From the IMG/VR virus record IMGVR_UViG_3300025325_000154, positions 1-21,177 of that record: DNA of 21,177 nt. The stretch is one strand, 5' to 3'. Origin of the DNA: a virus. Below, piece after piece: positions 7,173 to 14,387 of this stretch. Numbering within the stretch: the first letter of the stretch is position 1; every line of letters starts with the position of its first letter. The notes beneath the pieces were generated by a model that made no database searches, had not been told where the DNA came from, and saw only the letters and a program-made list of their open reading frames with translations. Position numbers and translations under genes: made by a program.

Positions 7173-7516
7173 CGCTCGCCCTTGTTTTCGTATACCCCAT
7201 ATGCCGTGCGCAACGGGAAGTCTGCATCGTTCTCCGCTCGACGGTAAATCTCATTCCACAACGCGTTATCGACCATCTCACCGATCAACACCCGTTTTGG
7301 ACCTGGTAAGCTCAGATATTGGATCATGCCAATCTGGTCGTAGCCACGCCAGCGCTGTAATTCCGTGTCCCAACAATAGTAATCCGCACCTGATATAATG
7401 CGCCGCCCATGATCTGGATCTCGTTCAATGATTACCAGAACGCGAAAGATAGGCGCCTTCCAGGGTTCGCCATCATAGATATTGCCATCGGTATAGTAAA
7501 CGCGGAACGGGATCAC
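7169..7516 (-). CDS. Hypothetical protein in the structural module
   Basis: This 115-residue protein most likely starts at GTG 7516, three bases after the previous stop, with GAGGA seven bases upstream. An upstream continuation of the frame lies over the preceding gene and is not protein-like. Visible features are YYTDGNIYDGEPWKAP, then FRVLVIIERDPDHGRRIISGADYYCWD, then WRGYDQIGMIQYLSLPGPKRVLIGEMV. The mix of Tyr/Trp and short strands suggests a compact alpha/beta fold. No family is recognised. It is coupled to the next gene by an ATGA overlap, so it is probably made together with the repeat protein. Chaperone and minor virion protein are both possible. Confidence 0.6.
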   Translation of the reverse strand: MIPFRVYYTDGNIYDGEPWKAPIFRVLVIIERDPDHGRRIISGADYYCWDTELQRWRGYDQIGMIQYLSLPGPKRVLIGEMVDNALWNEIYRRAENDADFPLRTAYGVYENKGER

Positions 7517-7518
7517 GC

Positions 7519-7965
7519 TTATTCCTCGAAGAATATCTTTGCCCTGGCGTTGACGATCGCCGGTGCGGTGGCGCGCAGCCCGATCCGGTCGGACGCCCCG
7601 CAGATCGGCTCCTGCCCCAGCGGGTACTTGACCTCCCATCCGGATTGTGGGTGTACCTCGGCCATGTCCAGGATGTCGCCCGCGGTAGGCTCGCCGGTGA
7701 AATCCTGCTGGGCGGTGGTATCCAGGCTATCAGCATTGCTGTCGTTCAGCTTGACCAGCGTCAATGCCGACGCTGTGCCCGCAGTGGTTTGGCGCAGTAG
7801 CTCCACCTGCACCGGCTCGGCGGTCACTGATGTGCCGTCAAAATATACGCCCCAGCCCAAAATCTTGATCGAGTGATTTGCCGCAGCAACCAACTGGATC
7901 AGCGTTTCAACTGTGGCCGCAGCCAGTGCCTCTTCGGCAATAATTGCCACTCCGATTTGTGCCAT
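7519..7965 (-). CDS. Putative minor virion structural protein
   Basis: This 148-residue protein starts at ATG 7965, with AGGAG seven bases upstream; the earlier GTG (7971) lies too close to the ribosome site. It begins MAQIGVAIIAEEALAAATVE and continues with HSIKILGWGVYFDGTS, AEPVQVELLRQTTAGTAS, GEPTAGDILDMAEVHPQSG and YPLGQEPICGASDRIGLRATAP, ending in AKIFFEE. This strand order (a parameter-type PVxVELLRQTTAGT strand, then YPLGxEP, then RxGLRxTAP) is one I associate with small beta-sandwich phage proteins near capsid genes. The role as decoration or minor coat protein is inferred from that and from the neighbours. It follows the LamG gene by two bases. Confidence 0.6.
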   Translation of the reverse strand: MAQIGVAIIAEEALAAATVETLIQLVAAANHSIKILGWGVYFDGTSVTAEPVQVELLRQTTAGTASALTLVKLNDSNADSLDTTAQQDFTGEPTAGDILDMAEVHPQSGWEVKYPLGQEPICGASDRIGLRATAPAIVNARAKIFFEE

Positions 7966-7967
7966 AA

Positions 7968-8702
7968 TCACACTCCTAATGCTGCAATTTGGTAGGCCCT
8001 ATCAGATCTTATAAATATGCTTTTGACCGCCCGCTCATCCGCCGCTGGTGCGGCTGGGAGGAAATACGTGCGCGGTAGCTGGTGAATGATCGAAGGGTGT
8101 ACGGCCACACCCGGCGACCCAGTAACAATCGAAAATGACGCTCCCTGGACGTAATCCTCGTCCTCTGCCCGCCACATAGGGACATAGGAAACTAAATTGC
8201 CGGGGCGCACGTTGAACGAATTCCCACGGCGAGCCAGGGCTGTCTCCTCACCTGAGCTAAGGACAGCGTCCCACAAGGTAAACTCTGCCAGGTATCCAAT
8301 CCAGCGGTTGCCTCCGTCGTTGCGCTGAGCGATGTTATAACGGCTGGTTAGGGCAACGGTAAGATTAGAACCGCTATTGGTGTCCAGAGTGCCGTTGACT
8401 ATGGCCCGCATACTCTGACCACCGGCGGTGCTGCTGCACAGTATGTGTGTCCAGGTCTGTTGTGCCACTTGCCCAACAGTCGTGATCGAGCGTGTCCCGC
8501 CGCTGCCCATTATCACAAACTCAACGCTGCCACCGGATACTGTACGTACTTGCACAGTATTGCCTGTGGTCTCCCCCAAGCCGAGCATACAACGGATAGC
8601 CGTAGAATCCAGCCACACCCAGGCAGAATACGTGAACGGCCCGTCGGTGAACGGCACGCCAGCATAAAAAAGGGCCGCAAACCCATCGAACGAACGTGAC
8701 AT
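7968..8702 (-). CDS. LamG / concanavalin A-like domain virion protein
   Basis: This 244-residue protein carries a LamG-like jelly-roll domain over about residues 20-165. The marks are FTYSAWVWLDS, then MLGLGETTG, the WTHILCSS strand, MRAIVNGTLDTNSG, and RWIGYLAEFTLWDAVLSSGEE before ALARRG, which are the usual closing elements of the fold (W-x-H, NG, GxLAE, W-x-x-x-LS-x-x-E). The C-terminal 75 residues are not assigned. Such domains bind sugars or proteins on cell surfaces. In a phage structural operon this suggests a capsid or tail decoration that touches glycans. The ATG overlaps the preceding stop as TAATG, and there is no signal peptide. Confidence 0.75.
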   Translation of the reverse strand: MSRSFDGFAALFYAGVPFTDGPFTYSAWVWLDSTAIRCMLGLGETTGNTVQVRTVSGGSVEFVIMGSGGTRSITTVGQVAQQTWTHILCSSTAGGQSMRAIVNGTLDTNSGSNLTVALTSRYNIAQRNDGGNRWIGYLAEFTLWDAVLSSGEETALARRGNSFNVRPGNLVSYVPMWRAEDEDYVQGASFSIVTGSPGVAVHPSIIHQLPRTYFLPAAPAADERAVKSIFIRSDRAYQIAALGV

Positions 8703-9205
8703 TACGTCTCCCTACCGAATACGCCCCACAATTCCGCATCTCCAGTCATATTGCCGCCTACGCTGATATCGCGATAAACACGCACCATCGCCAGCTCTCC
8801 GTCGGCCCAGCTATCCATGTCTGCACCGTTGGTGAATGCAACCGTTGGATAAACTACCTCGCCCGAGACGGAGCCGGGTGCATCATCGACAGTATTGAAG
8901 TCGTAGGTATGGGAGGTATCTACATCCTCCGCGTCATCCTGGATGCGCCGAATCGCCACGCCCCAGCGCACTGTACCGGTCGTGGCAGTCGTCGCCGACC
9001 AGGGCAGCGTGATCGTCAGACCGCCGCCATCGTAGCCGCGCAGAATGCACAGGAAATCCAGGTATTCGTTTGCCGAGGCATCGAAATCCCAGACCGGGAA
9101 ATTCTCCGCTGGGGTCGAGCCGCCAGGGCGCACATCGAACGTCGCGTAGGTCGCCGCTGGCGGCATGATGGAAATGATTTGAACAACAGTATCTCCACTG
9201 GCCAT
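8702..9205 (-). CDS. Putative beta-sandwich virion protein
   Basis: This 167-residue protein starts at ATG 9205 with AAGGTAGAG upstream. It begins MASGDTVVQIISIMPPAATY and contains FDVRPGGSTPAENFPVWDFDAS, EYLDFLCILRGYDGGGLTITLPWSA, and a second half with TVRWGVAIRRIQDDAEDVDTS, AFTNGADMDSWADGELAMVRVYRD. The length and alternation of strands suggest a jelly-roll, a shape common to phage head fibres and decoration proteins. The phrase order (GxRWGVxIRR..DD near the middle and GELAMVRVYRD near the end) is similar to hypothetical proteins I recall near capsid genes in environmental phages. No enzymatic residues are apparent. Confidence 0.65.
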   Translation of the reverse strand: MASGDTVVQIISIMPPAATYATFDVRPGGSTPAENFPVWDFDASANEYLDFLCILRGYDGGGLTITLPWSATTATTGTVRWGVAIRRIQDDAEDVDTSHTYDFNTVDDAPGSVSGEVVYPTVAFTNGADMDSWADGELAMVRVYRDISVGGNMTGDAELWGVFGRET

Positions 9206-9226
9206 AGCTCTACCTTGTTTGTAGGC

Positions 9227-9862
9227 TCACCGTATCCCTATCGTCGCGATCCCGGTCGCGTCGAACTGGACCGTAAAGTTCCCATTGCTCGATGTCTGGT
9301 CGCTGCCGAAATCATTGTAGAGCAAAAGCGGGCTATCGCTTGCCACACCGCCCACATTCAGGTAGATCTCTCCATGCCGGGCGGTGATGCTGGAGCTGCT
9401 CCAGGTCTCGTCGGCCGCGTCGAACTTGATATATGCCGTGCCGTACTCCACCCATTCCACGGTGTTGTCCGCCACCTGGTCATTCGTCCCTGTCGGGAAA
9501 GATGGCTCGTCCGAAGCTGCCGCCCCGCTGGTCCCCGCCGTGATGCATTTGTAGACGTGCGTGTTCGCCGCTGTGGGTGCGACGATGTCCCCGAGCTGGT
9601 AAGCCGTCGCCGGTGCCCAGGCCGGTGCATCGCTGTCCACCACCAGGGCCACGGTGGGGCTCTCCAGGCTATCGCCGCCCGCCACGTAGCCAGTCCCGCT
9701 TGCCTCGTCCGTCGCCGGGATGTCGCTGCGATAGATATGCGTGTCCAGGTTGACCGTGTAGGTCGATTGGGTCAGCATGATCTTCAGGTTGCCAGCGTCC
9801 CAATCCACCTGGCCGTTGGCCATCGCCACCAGCGCGTTACCGTACCATTGCCATTGAGCCAT
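9227..9862 (-). CDS. Phage structural protein with inserted carbohydrate-binding-like domain
   Basis: This 211-residue protein starts at ATG 9862 with a perfect AGGAGG seven bases upstream. The flanks (residues 1-78 and 142-211) resemble a known phage structural family: WYGNALVAMANGQVDWDAG, LKIMLTQSTYTVNLDTHIY, GTGYVAGGDSLESPTVAL, and later SSITARHGEIYLNVGG and LLLYNDFGSD. Between them, residues 81-141 hold an insert with AWAPATAYQLGDIV, HVYKCITAGTSG, DEPSFPTGT and NTVEWVEYG, the signature of a small carbohydrate-binding-like module (W..xTAYxxGDxV..Y.C..AGTSG..EP). The gene overlaps the glycosyltransferase end by 26 bases. A virion surface role is inferred. Confidence 0.75.
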   Translation of the reverse strand: MAQWQWYGNALVAMANGQVDWDAGNLKIMLTQSTYTVNLDTHIYRSDIPATDEASGTGYVAGGDSLESPTVALVVDSDAPAWAPATAYQLGDIVAPTAANTHVYKCITAGTSGAAASDEPSFPTGTNDQVADNTVEWVEYGTAYIKFDAADETWSSSSITARHGEIYLNVGGVASDSPLLLYNDFGSDQTSSNGNFTVQFDATGIATIGIR

Positions 9863-10706
9863 AATTCGCCTCCTGAATTCTGATCTTCTCGTCCAGCACG
9901 TTTCCCATGTGCTGGGCATAGCGTTGTATCGTGGTTAATCTGAGCAGCCCCTCCCGGTCTATTGCCATGTCGAACAGCTTCTCATCGCTGATCGCCTCGC
10001 CGTCCCACTGTACGATGTAGTCGATCTTCCCGGCGTAGGTAATGAACTGGCAGTGGTGCGCCGTGGCGTAGGCTTGCAGGCCGTTATATTCGACCAGGTA
10101 ATCCTTATCATTCTTGGTGTAGATCAATTGGTAAGCGTAATTCCTGCCGATCGAGATGCAGAAATCCCGGTCGTATTCCTCGGGGATGAACCGCCCGATC
10201 TTCAGCTTGGCGTTTTTCAGCGCCCAGTTGACCGTGCTCTCCACCGCCCAGCGGAACTGCGTCCGCACCGGGTATCCGCTCACCACGCCGACATTTGGGA
10301 AGCCGCGCAGCAAATCCAGTTGTGGTTGCAGCCAGTCGGGGTAGAAATACATATCGTCGTCGCAGATGCATACCACCGTCTCCGGCGGGAAAGCCCGCAC
10401 GATCGATGATCTGGCCGATGCCTTGCCTACGTTGGGCGCCAGCGTCAGGTAATCGGGCTTGTATTCGTTCTGCAGCCAGTCGCGCAGCTCCGGTCCCGAG
10501 CCGTTGTCCCAGATGCAGGTCGCCACCTCCATCCCTGCCCGCTCGCGCATCGTCTTCAGGCAGAGCTGCACGATCTCCAGCCTGTTCGCGTGGTATCCAT
10601 CGGCATATTTGCCGCCCACGTTCGGCAGGTGCGTGATCGCACAAACAACGATCTTGGGCATGGGCTGGGCTTGCTGCCCTCGCAGTGGGTTATGTCCGCT
10701 TCTCAT
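9837..10706 (-). CDS. GT2-type glycosyltransferase
   Basis: This 289-residue GT-A-fold protein probably transfers a sugar from a nucleotide donor. The N-terminal strand is PKIVVCAITHLP (residues 16-28), followed by the IWDNGS motif at 65-70, where family 2 enzymes bind the nucleotide. NVGKASARSS (residues 92-101) and the metal-binding acidic cluster CDDDMYFYPDW (115-125) follow. The C-terminal part (GYPVRTQFRWAVES, FIPEEYDRDFC) is less conserved. The ATG at 10706 overlaps the methyltransferase stop as ATGA, with GGAG upstream; a second ATG (10661) would remove 15 residues of uncertain use. The target could be a virion protein or DNA; neighbouring methyltransferase and surface-protein genes favour virion glycosylation. 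Confidence 0.82.
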   Translation of the reverse strand: MRSGHNPLRGQQAQPMPKIVVCAITHLPNVGGKYADGYHANRLEIVQLCLKTMRERAGMEVATCIWDNGSGPELRDWLQNEYKPDYLTLAPNVGKASARSSIVRAFPPETVVCICDDDMYFYPDWLQPQLDLLRGFPNVGVVSGYPVRTQFRWAVESTVNWALKNAKLKIGRFIPEEYDRDFCISIGRNYAYQLIYTKNDKDYLVEYNGLQAYATAHHCQFITYAGKIDYIVQWDGEAISDEKLFDMAIDREGLLRLTTIQRYAQHMGNVLDEKIRIQEANYGSMAMVR

Positions 10707-11242
10707 TCCATCTCCAATCGATAGAATTCCGTCACTAGGTAGCTCGTCCTGCCCGGCACGTTGCGGTTGAAGAATTGCACCGGCTCGGCCTTTTTCATGA
10801 ACTTCAGCCGCTCGATCTGATATTCGGGTCGGTTTGCGTTATCCAGCACCACGATCCCCCCTGGCTTGACGAAGCGCTCCACGTCCATCAGAAAGCGAGC
10901 GCGGTCCTCCACCGGCTCGCCGTCGATCAGGAACAGGTCGAATTGCCGCGGCAATTTTGCCGAGGGCGACAGGCGCGGGTAGTTCCCACGGTCCCACAGG
11001 ATCAGGCGTGCGTTGGAGGGTGCGAGCTTGGCGATTAGCTTGTGCCACTCGCGCTTGGTCTCGATGGCGACTACCTTCTTGACCCGCTCCGCCAGCCACA
11101 GCGTCGATCCGCCCGAGCCGTGCTCCAGCACGGTCATATCCGGGCTCAATAATTTCTCCAGGTATGCCGTCACGTCCGGGTGCAGCCAGGGCTTCGCCAG
11201 AATGTCGCCGCTTGTTGGGGAAGGTCGCCACCATTCAGCCAT
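10703..11242 (-). CDS. SAM-dependent methyltransferase
   Basis: This 179-residue class I Rossmann-fold methyltransferase starts at ATG 11242, which lies inside the end of the preceding gene (ATGGCTGA), with GAGG six bases upstream; a TTG at 11254 would add four residues. Motif I is VLEHGSGGST (residues 38-47), with the acidic end of strand 2 at E61 (VVAIE). FDLFLIDGEPVEDR (D107) and GGIVVLDNANRPEY complete the core. The overall type (E-x-G-x-G-x-S and L-I-D-G) resembles small-molecule or sugar methyltransferases of the Methyltransf_24 class rather than DNA methylases, as no DPPY/NPPY motif is present. Together with the adjacent GT2 gene it may modify a sugar on the virion. Confidence 0.8.
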   Translation of the reverse strand: MAEWWRPSPTSGDILAKPWLHPDVTAYLEKLLSPDMTVLEHGSGGSTLWLAERVKKVVAIETKREWHKLIAKLAPSNARLILWDRGNYPRLSPSAKLPRQFDLFLIDGEPVEDRARFLMDVERFVKPGGIVVLDNANRPEYQIERLKFMKKAEPVQFFNRNVPGRTSYLVTEFYRLEME

Positions 11243-12500
11243 TCGATACCTCAACTTCCTTTGTTTCGCTCTCGATCTTCGCCATCAGCAAGGCCTCCTC
11301 CGCCTTCTCGCCACCCGCTGCTCTGAGAAGTCGGTCTACCTCGTCCAGCAGGGTGATGTTCTCCTTCATCGCCCCGTTGACCCGCCCCAGCTCGAACGCC
11401 GCCTGGACATACGCCTGGTGCGCCTCCGAATATTTCTGGCTCAGTCCATCCAGTTGCGCCAGCTCTCGTTCTTCCTTGACTGCTGCCTCGATGGCCTTCC
11501 AGGCGCTGCGCGCCTCGGCCCCCAGAACGTTGACCTGCGATTTGCGTTTCTCCAGCTCGCCGTTGGCCTGCGCTGCGGTCAGCTCGAATTCCTGCCGCGC
11601 CAGCATGTGCCAGCCGCTCTCTCGGTCCATCTGCTCGCATTTGAGCAGGTAGCGGTCTACCTCTCCCAGCGCCCCGATGAACATCCCCACCGCCATGATC
11701 GCCTCGGTCTGCCGCTTGATCCCGATGAAGTAGTCCCGTGCCGTGGCGACTGCGGCCATGCCCGGCTCGCCGCCGCTCTCCTCCATCGCTTTTTCCAGTG
11801 TAACCCTGTGCTGATCGTTGGCCGCTTCTAGCTCCGCATCAGCCTCTGTTTTGCGCTCCAGCAAGATTCCCCGGCGCGCCAAAAGCTGCTCGCGGCCCAG
11901 GTAAGCTCCACCCTCGTAGCCGTACAGCGGATCGCTGAACAGGTGGCTCTTTTCCTGGATGTGCACCTGGATGCCTCTGCCCAGCGCCAGACCGATCCAG
12001 AAGAAAACTCCGGCTCGTTGCAGGTTGTACTCCGTGTCGCTCTCCATCTCGATCCCATAGATCTCGATCCGCTGGTAATTCTTGTGTATTGCAAGCGCCA
12101 GGGCGAACGCGGGCGAGCTGGTTAAGAAGCGCTTCATCGCCCGCCCCTTCGTCAGCCCGGCAAGGAATCGCTTGCAGATTGCCTCTAGCGGGTAGCTCCG
12201 GCTGGCGGGCACTTCCTCGTAGCGTTCCAGCATCCAGATCGGATAGGGGTGCTCCTGGCGCATCCATTCCGGATATTTCGGGTCGTTGCGGTTCAGCGGG
12301 TTTTTCCACACCGGCGCGGCGTGCATCTGGAACACGCCGTCCACCCGCTTCGGCCAGCCGATCGATGCACTTTCGTTGAATAACCAGATATCCACGCCCT
12401 TGTCGTGCCAGGGCACGCCATCGCGAGTTAGCGTGTGGCTGCCCACGATGGCCACTGTCTTCGAGCTGACCTGTTGCCTGCCATTGCGCCTATTCCTCAT
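11235..12500 (-). CDS. Rossmann-type (DUF115/MptE-like) protein with long helical C-terminus
   Basis: This protein is 421 residues when started at ATG 12500, which has AAGGAAG upstream; frames further upstream (to 12608) are not protein-like. Residues 15-185 look like a Rossmann-type fold: KTVAIVGSHTLTRDG at the start, VDIWLFNESAS, then SSPAFALALAIHKNYQRIEIYGIEM (about 128-152). The last segment is the pattern of DUF115/MptE-like and sialyltransferase-type folds (S-S-x-x-x-A-L-A-L-A, I-x-I-Y-G-x-[DE]-M). Residues 203-415 are charged and helical with heptad-like spacing, probably a coiled coil. The stop lies within the start of the methyltransferase gene. I infer a role with the GT2 and methyltransferase genes; the catalytic activity is unproven. 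Confidence 0.6.
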   Translation of the reverse strand: MRNRRNGRQQVSSKTVAIVGSHTLTRDGVPWHDKGVDIWLFNESASIGWPKRVDGVFQMHAAPVWKNPLNRNDPKYPEWMRQEHPYPIWMLERYEEVPASRSYPLEAICKRFLAGLTKGRAMKRFLTSSPAFALALAIHKNYQRIEIYGIEMESDTEYNLQRAGVFFWIGLALGRGIQVHIQEKSHLFSDPLYGYEGGAYLGREQLLARRGILLERKTEADAELEAANDQHRVTLEKAMEESGGEPGMAAVATARDYFIGIKRQTEAIMAVGMFIGALGEVDRYLLKCEQMDRESGWHMLARQEFELTAAQANGELEKRKSQVNVLGAEARSAWKAIEAAVKEERELAQLDGLSQKYSEAHQAYVQAAFELGRVNGAMKENITLLDEVDRLLRAAGGEKAEEALLMAKIESETKEVEVSNG

Positions 12501-12526
12501 CGGCTTCCTTTCTGGCCTTTGCCCGG

Positions 12527-12558
12527 GGGGCCGGAGTAAAGAGAGAATCCCCGACCCC
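12527..12558 (-). other. Intergenic hairpin between decoration protein and modification genes
   Basis: In the 85-base gap (12501-12585) the transcript can pair GGGGTCGG (12558-12551) with CCGGCCCC (12534-12527), eight pairs with one G-U, over a 16-base loop. No T-run follows, so it is not a classical terminator. It could weaken expression downstream of the abundant capsid genes or stabilise the upstream message. This is one of the few gaps in the operon. Confidence 0.4.
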
Positions 12559-12585
12559 TCAGGATGATTAGCCATGCCAATCTGG

Positions 12586-12975
12586 CTATGTGTCGAACCT
12601 CGGCTCAACGATCACGCCCACCCAGTTGTAAGCGTTGGCCGCCGTCCCGCCCATCGTCAGATAGGCGCGCAGGTAACGCTTGGTCGCCGTCACCCCGATC
12701 TGTGATGCGCCCTCCGAGCCATCAAGCACCTGGGTAAAGGCCGCCCCGCTGATATCCGAGAAATCCGAATCAACGGTCGTGCCCGATTCCTGGAACTTGC
12801 AGTCGTAGGTGTGGTCGGTATCGGTGGCTGGTCCGAGGTCATAGTTGACCCATACGCCAGTCATTTCACGCACGCCGACGTGCATATACGGTCCCAGGTC
12901 GATCTCGTTGGTCGCCGCCACGTCGGAATCGCTCGTCGAGGCGTAGATTTGCACTAAAACCCTTTTTCTTCCCAT
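12586..12975 (-). CDS. Putative head decoration protein
   Basis: This 129-residue protein directly follows the major capsid gene after 31 bases and starts at ATG 12975 with GGGAGGTGAT upstream. Its sequence (KRVLVQIYASTSDSD, NEIDLGPYMHVGVREMTGV, CKFQESGTTVDSDFSDISGA, then SQIGVTATKRYLRAYLTMGG and NWVGVIVEPRF) matches a small beta-sandwich family that sits after capsid genes in many tailed phages. The DxxxQES..DSDFSDI..AAFTQV and KRYLRAxLTxGG elements are the conserved core. In phages such proteins decorate or cement the capsid shell. Function rests on family resemblance and position, not on a catalytic or binding motif. Confidence 0.68.
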   Translation of the reverse strand: MGRKRVLVQIYASTSDSDVAATNEIDLGPYMHVGVREMTGVWVNYDLGPATDTDHTYDCKFQESGTTVDSDFSDISGAAFTQVLDGSEGASQIGVTATKRYLRAYLTMGGTAANAYNWVGVIVEPRFDT

Positions 12976-13006
12976 TTCATCACCTCCCGGCAGTCACTCT
13001 GCCGCA

Positions 13007-14383
13007 TTAAGTCGAGTTGACCGTCTTCAACAGGCTCAGGCGGTATGCTTCCACCAGCTGCCCGCCCACGCGCTTTTTCGCCAACAGCAAGACCTGGTTG
13101 GTCTCCGCATACAGCTCGTCCAGTCTCTGGATCGAAAGTCCGACGCGGTCCACCACCGCGTAGCCGCTCAGATCGCCGAACACGAGCGGGTGCGTGGTCG
13201 TGATGGAGGCGCTGCTGATGTTGTCCATGAACTCATCGCGCACCACAGGGAAGCCCAGCAGCTCGTTGGCTGCTACGCCGAACCCTCCGACCAGCGCCTT
13301 GACCGGCCAGATGTAATCGCTGTCAGCGTCTTTCAGTTTGCGGATGTATTTCTCCGTGGCCTTGGTTATGAACACCCGCGCGTTGCGCTCGTATTGCGCT
13401 GGCAGTGCGTAGATCACGTCGATTACCTCGTCCGCATCGATAGCATTGGCCGCCGCCGCGGTCTGTACCTGAGCGTCGAAGTTGGTCGTATCGCTGGCGT
13501 CGTTGATGATGCCGCGTGGCTGCCCCGCGCCGGTGCCGCTCCAGAACGCCGCATTCTCGCCCAAAGCGAAGGCTTCGCCCAGCAAATCGGACGAGATGCC
13601 CTGCACGTCGAAAGCTGCATCCATTAGCAGGTCGTTGCTGAGCAGTTGGCTGGCCATCGCCGTGTTGACCGGGATATTGAATTCGCCGAATACCTGATCA
13701 GTCACTCGATGGACGGTTGCCGTGGAGGGTGTTTCGCCAGTCCAGGTCAGGCGAATGCCCGAGGTGTACTGATTGTCTGTGGTGTATTTGATGCGTGGCC
13801 ATTTGACTGCATCGCGGCTGGTGGAGATTACCCGCGCGAATTGCCGCACGGTCGCCATCGTGGCGATCTTTTTCAAGATGCTGCCCTGCATGTCTTCCGG
13901 CACCAGATAGCCGCCCGCCGAATCGACCGCCTCTTGCAACAGTTTGCGGTCGTCCGGGCCAATCTCGCCCTTGCCCTTGCGGATATACGCCTCGAAGGCA
14001 GAGGCATAGCCCTTCATCTGCACGGCCATGGGAACGTGATAGCGGATCTCTTTCTTTTCCACGCCGAACGGTGTGAGCAAGGCAATCTCGAAAGAATGCC
14101 AGGCTTTCACATCTACATCCGGATCGCCTTCACCCGGTCCGGCTGGCCGCCAGCCGTGGTGTGCCGCCTTCGTGCCCGCCGGTTGGTCCAGGTACGCGTC
14201 CGCGGCCTGGATGCGCTCCTGGTGGTCGATCTGGACCTTGATCTCATCCGCCCCCCCCAGCAGTGCTGTGATCTCGTCCGCGGCCTCCTTGCTCAGCGGC
14301 TGGTCGCCCGCCACCTCGGTTTTCTTTTTGGCTTCTGCGATCTTGGCCGCGTAAGCCTTTTTCAGTTCCTCTAGCGTTTTCAT
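13007..14383 (-). CDS. Major capsid protein (HK97 fold)
   Basis: This 458-residue protein forms the icosahedral shell. Residues 1-62 are a charged helical delta (scaffold-like) domain of the kind removed by the prohead protease. The conserved core includes DSAGGYLVPEDM (about 154-165), WPRIKYTTDN, FGEFNIPVNTAMASQLLSND (232-251), ISSDLLGEAFALGENAAFWSG (263-283) with GTGAGQPRGIIN, and the C-terminal VFGDLSGYAVVDRVGLSIQR. These are typical HK97 capsid signatures. The ATG has GAGGTGAG just upstream and the gene starts four bases after the protease stop. The cleavage site cannot be placed from sequence alone; the region between the helical domain and GGYLVPE (residues 63-150) is long. Confidence 0.95.
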   Translation of the reverse strand: MKTLEELKKAYAAKIAEAKKKTEVAGDQPLSKEAADEITALLGGADEIKVQIDHQERIQAADAYLDQPAGTKAAHHGWRPAGPGEGDPDVDVKAWHSFEIALLTPFGVEKKEIRYHVPMAVQMKGYASAFEAYIRKGKGEIGPDDRKLLQEAVDSAGGYLVPEDMQGSILKKIATMATVRQFARVISTSRDAVKWPRIKYTTDNQYTSGIRLTWTGETPSTATVHRVTDQVFGEFNIPVNTAMASQLLSNDLLMDAAFDVQGISSDLLGEAFALGENAAFWSGTGAGQPRGIINDASDTTNFDAQVQTAAAANAIDADEVIDVIYALPAQYERNARVFITKATEKYIRKLKDADSDYIWPVKALVGGFGVAANELLGFPVVRDEFMDNISSASITTTHPLVFGDLSGYAVVDRVGLSIQRLDELYAETNQVLLLAKKRVGGQLVEAYRLSLLKTVNST

Positions 14384-14387
14384 GTTC

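Noticed and set aside
8696-9883. Long plus-strand open frame (395 residues)
   Set aside because: It covers three minus-strand structural genes that have good ribosome sites and domain matches. The plus-strand translation is Arg/His-rich without motifs.
10703-11242. DNA methyltransferase for restriction evasion
   Set aside because: The SAM-binding motif is present but there is no DPPY/NPPY or PC catalytic motif and no target recognition domain.
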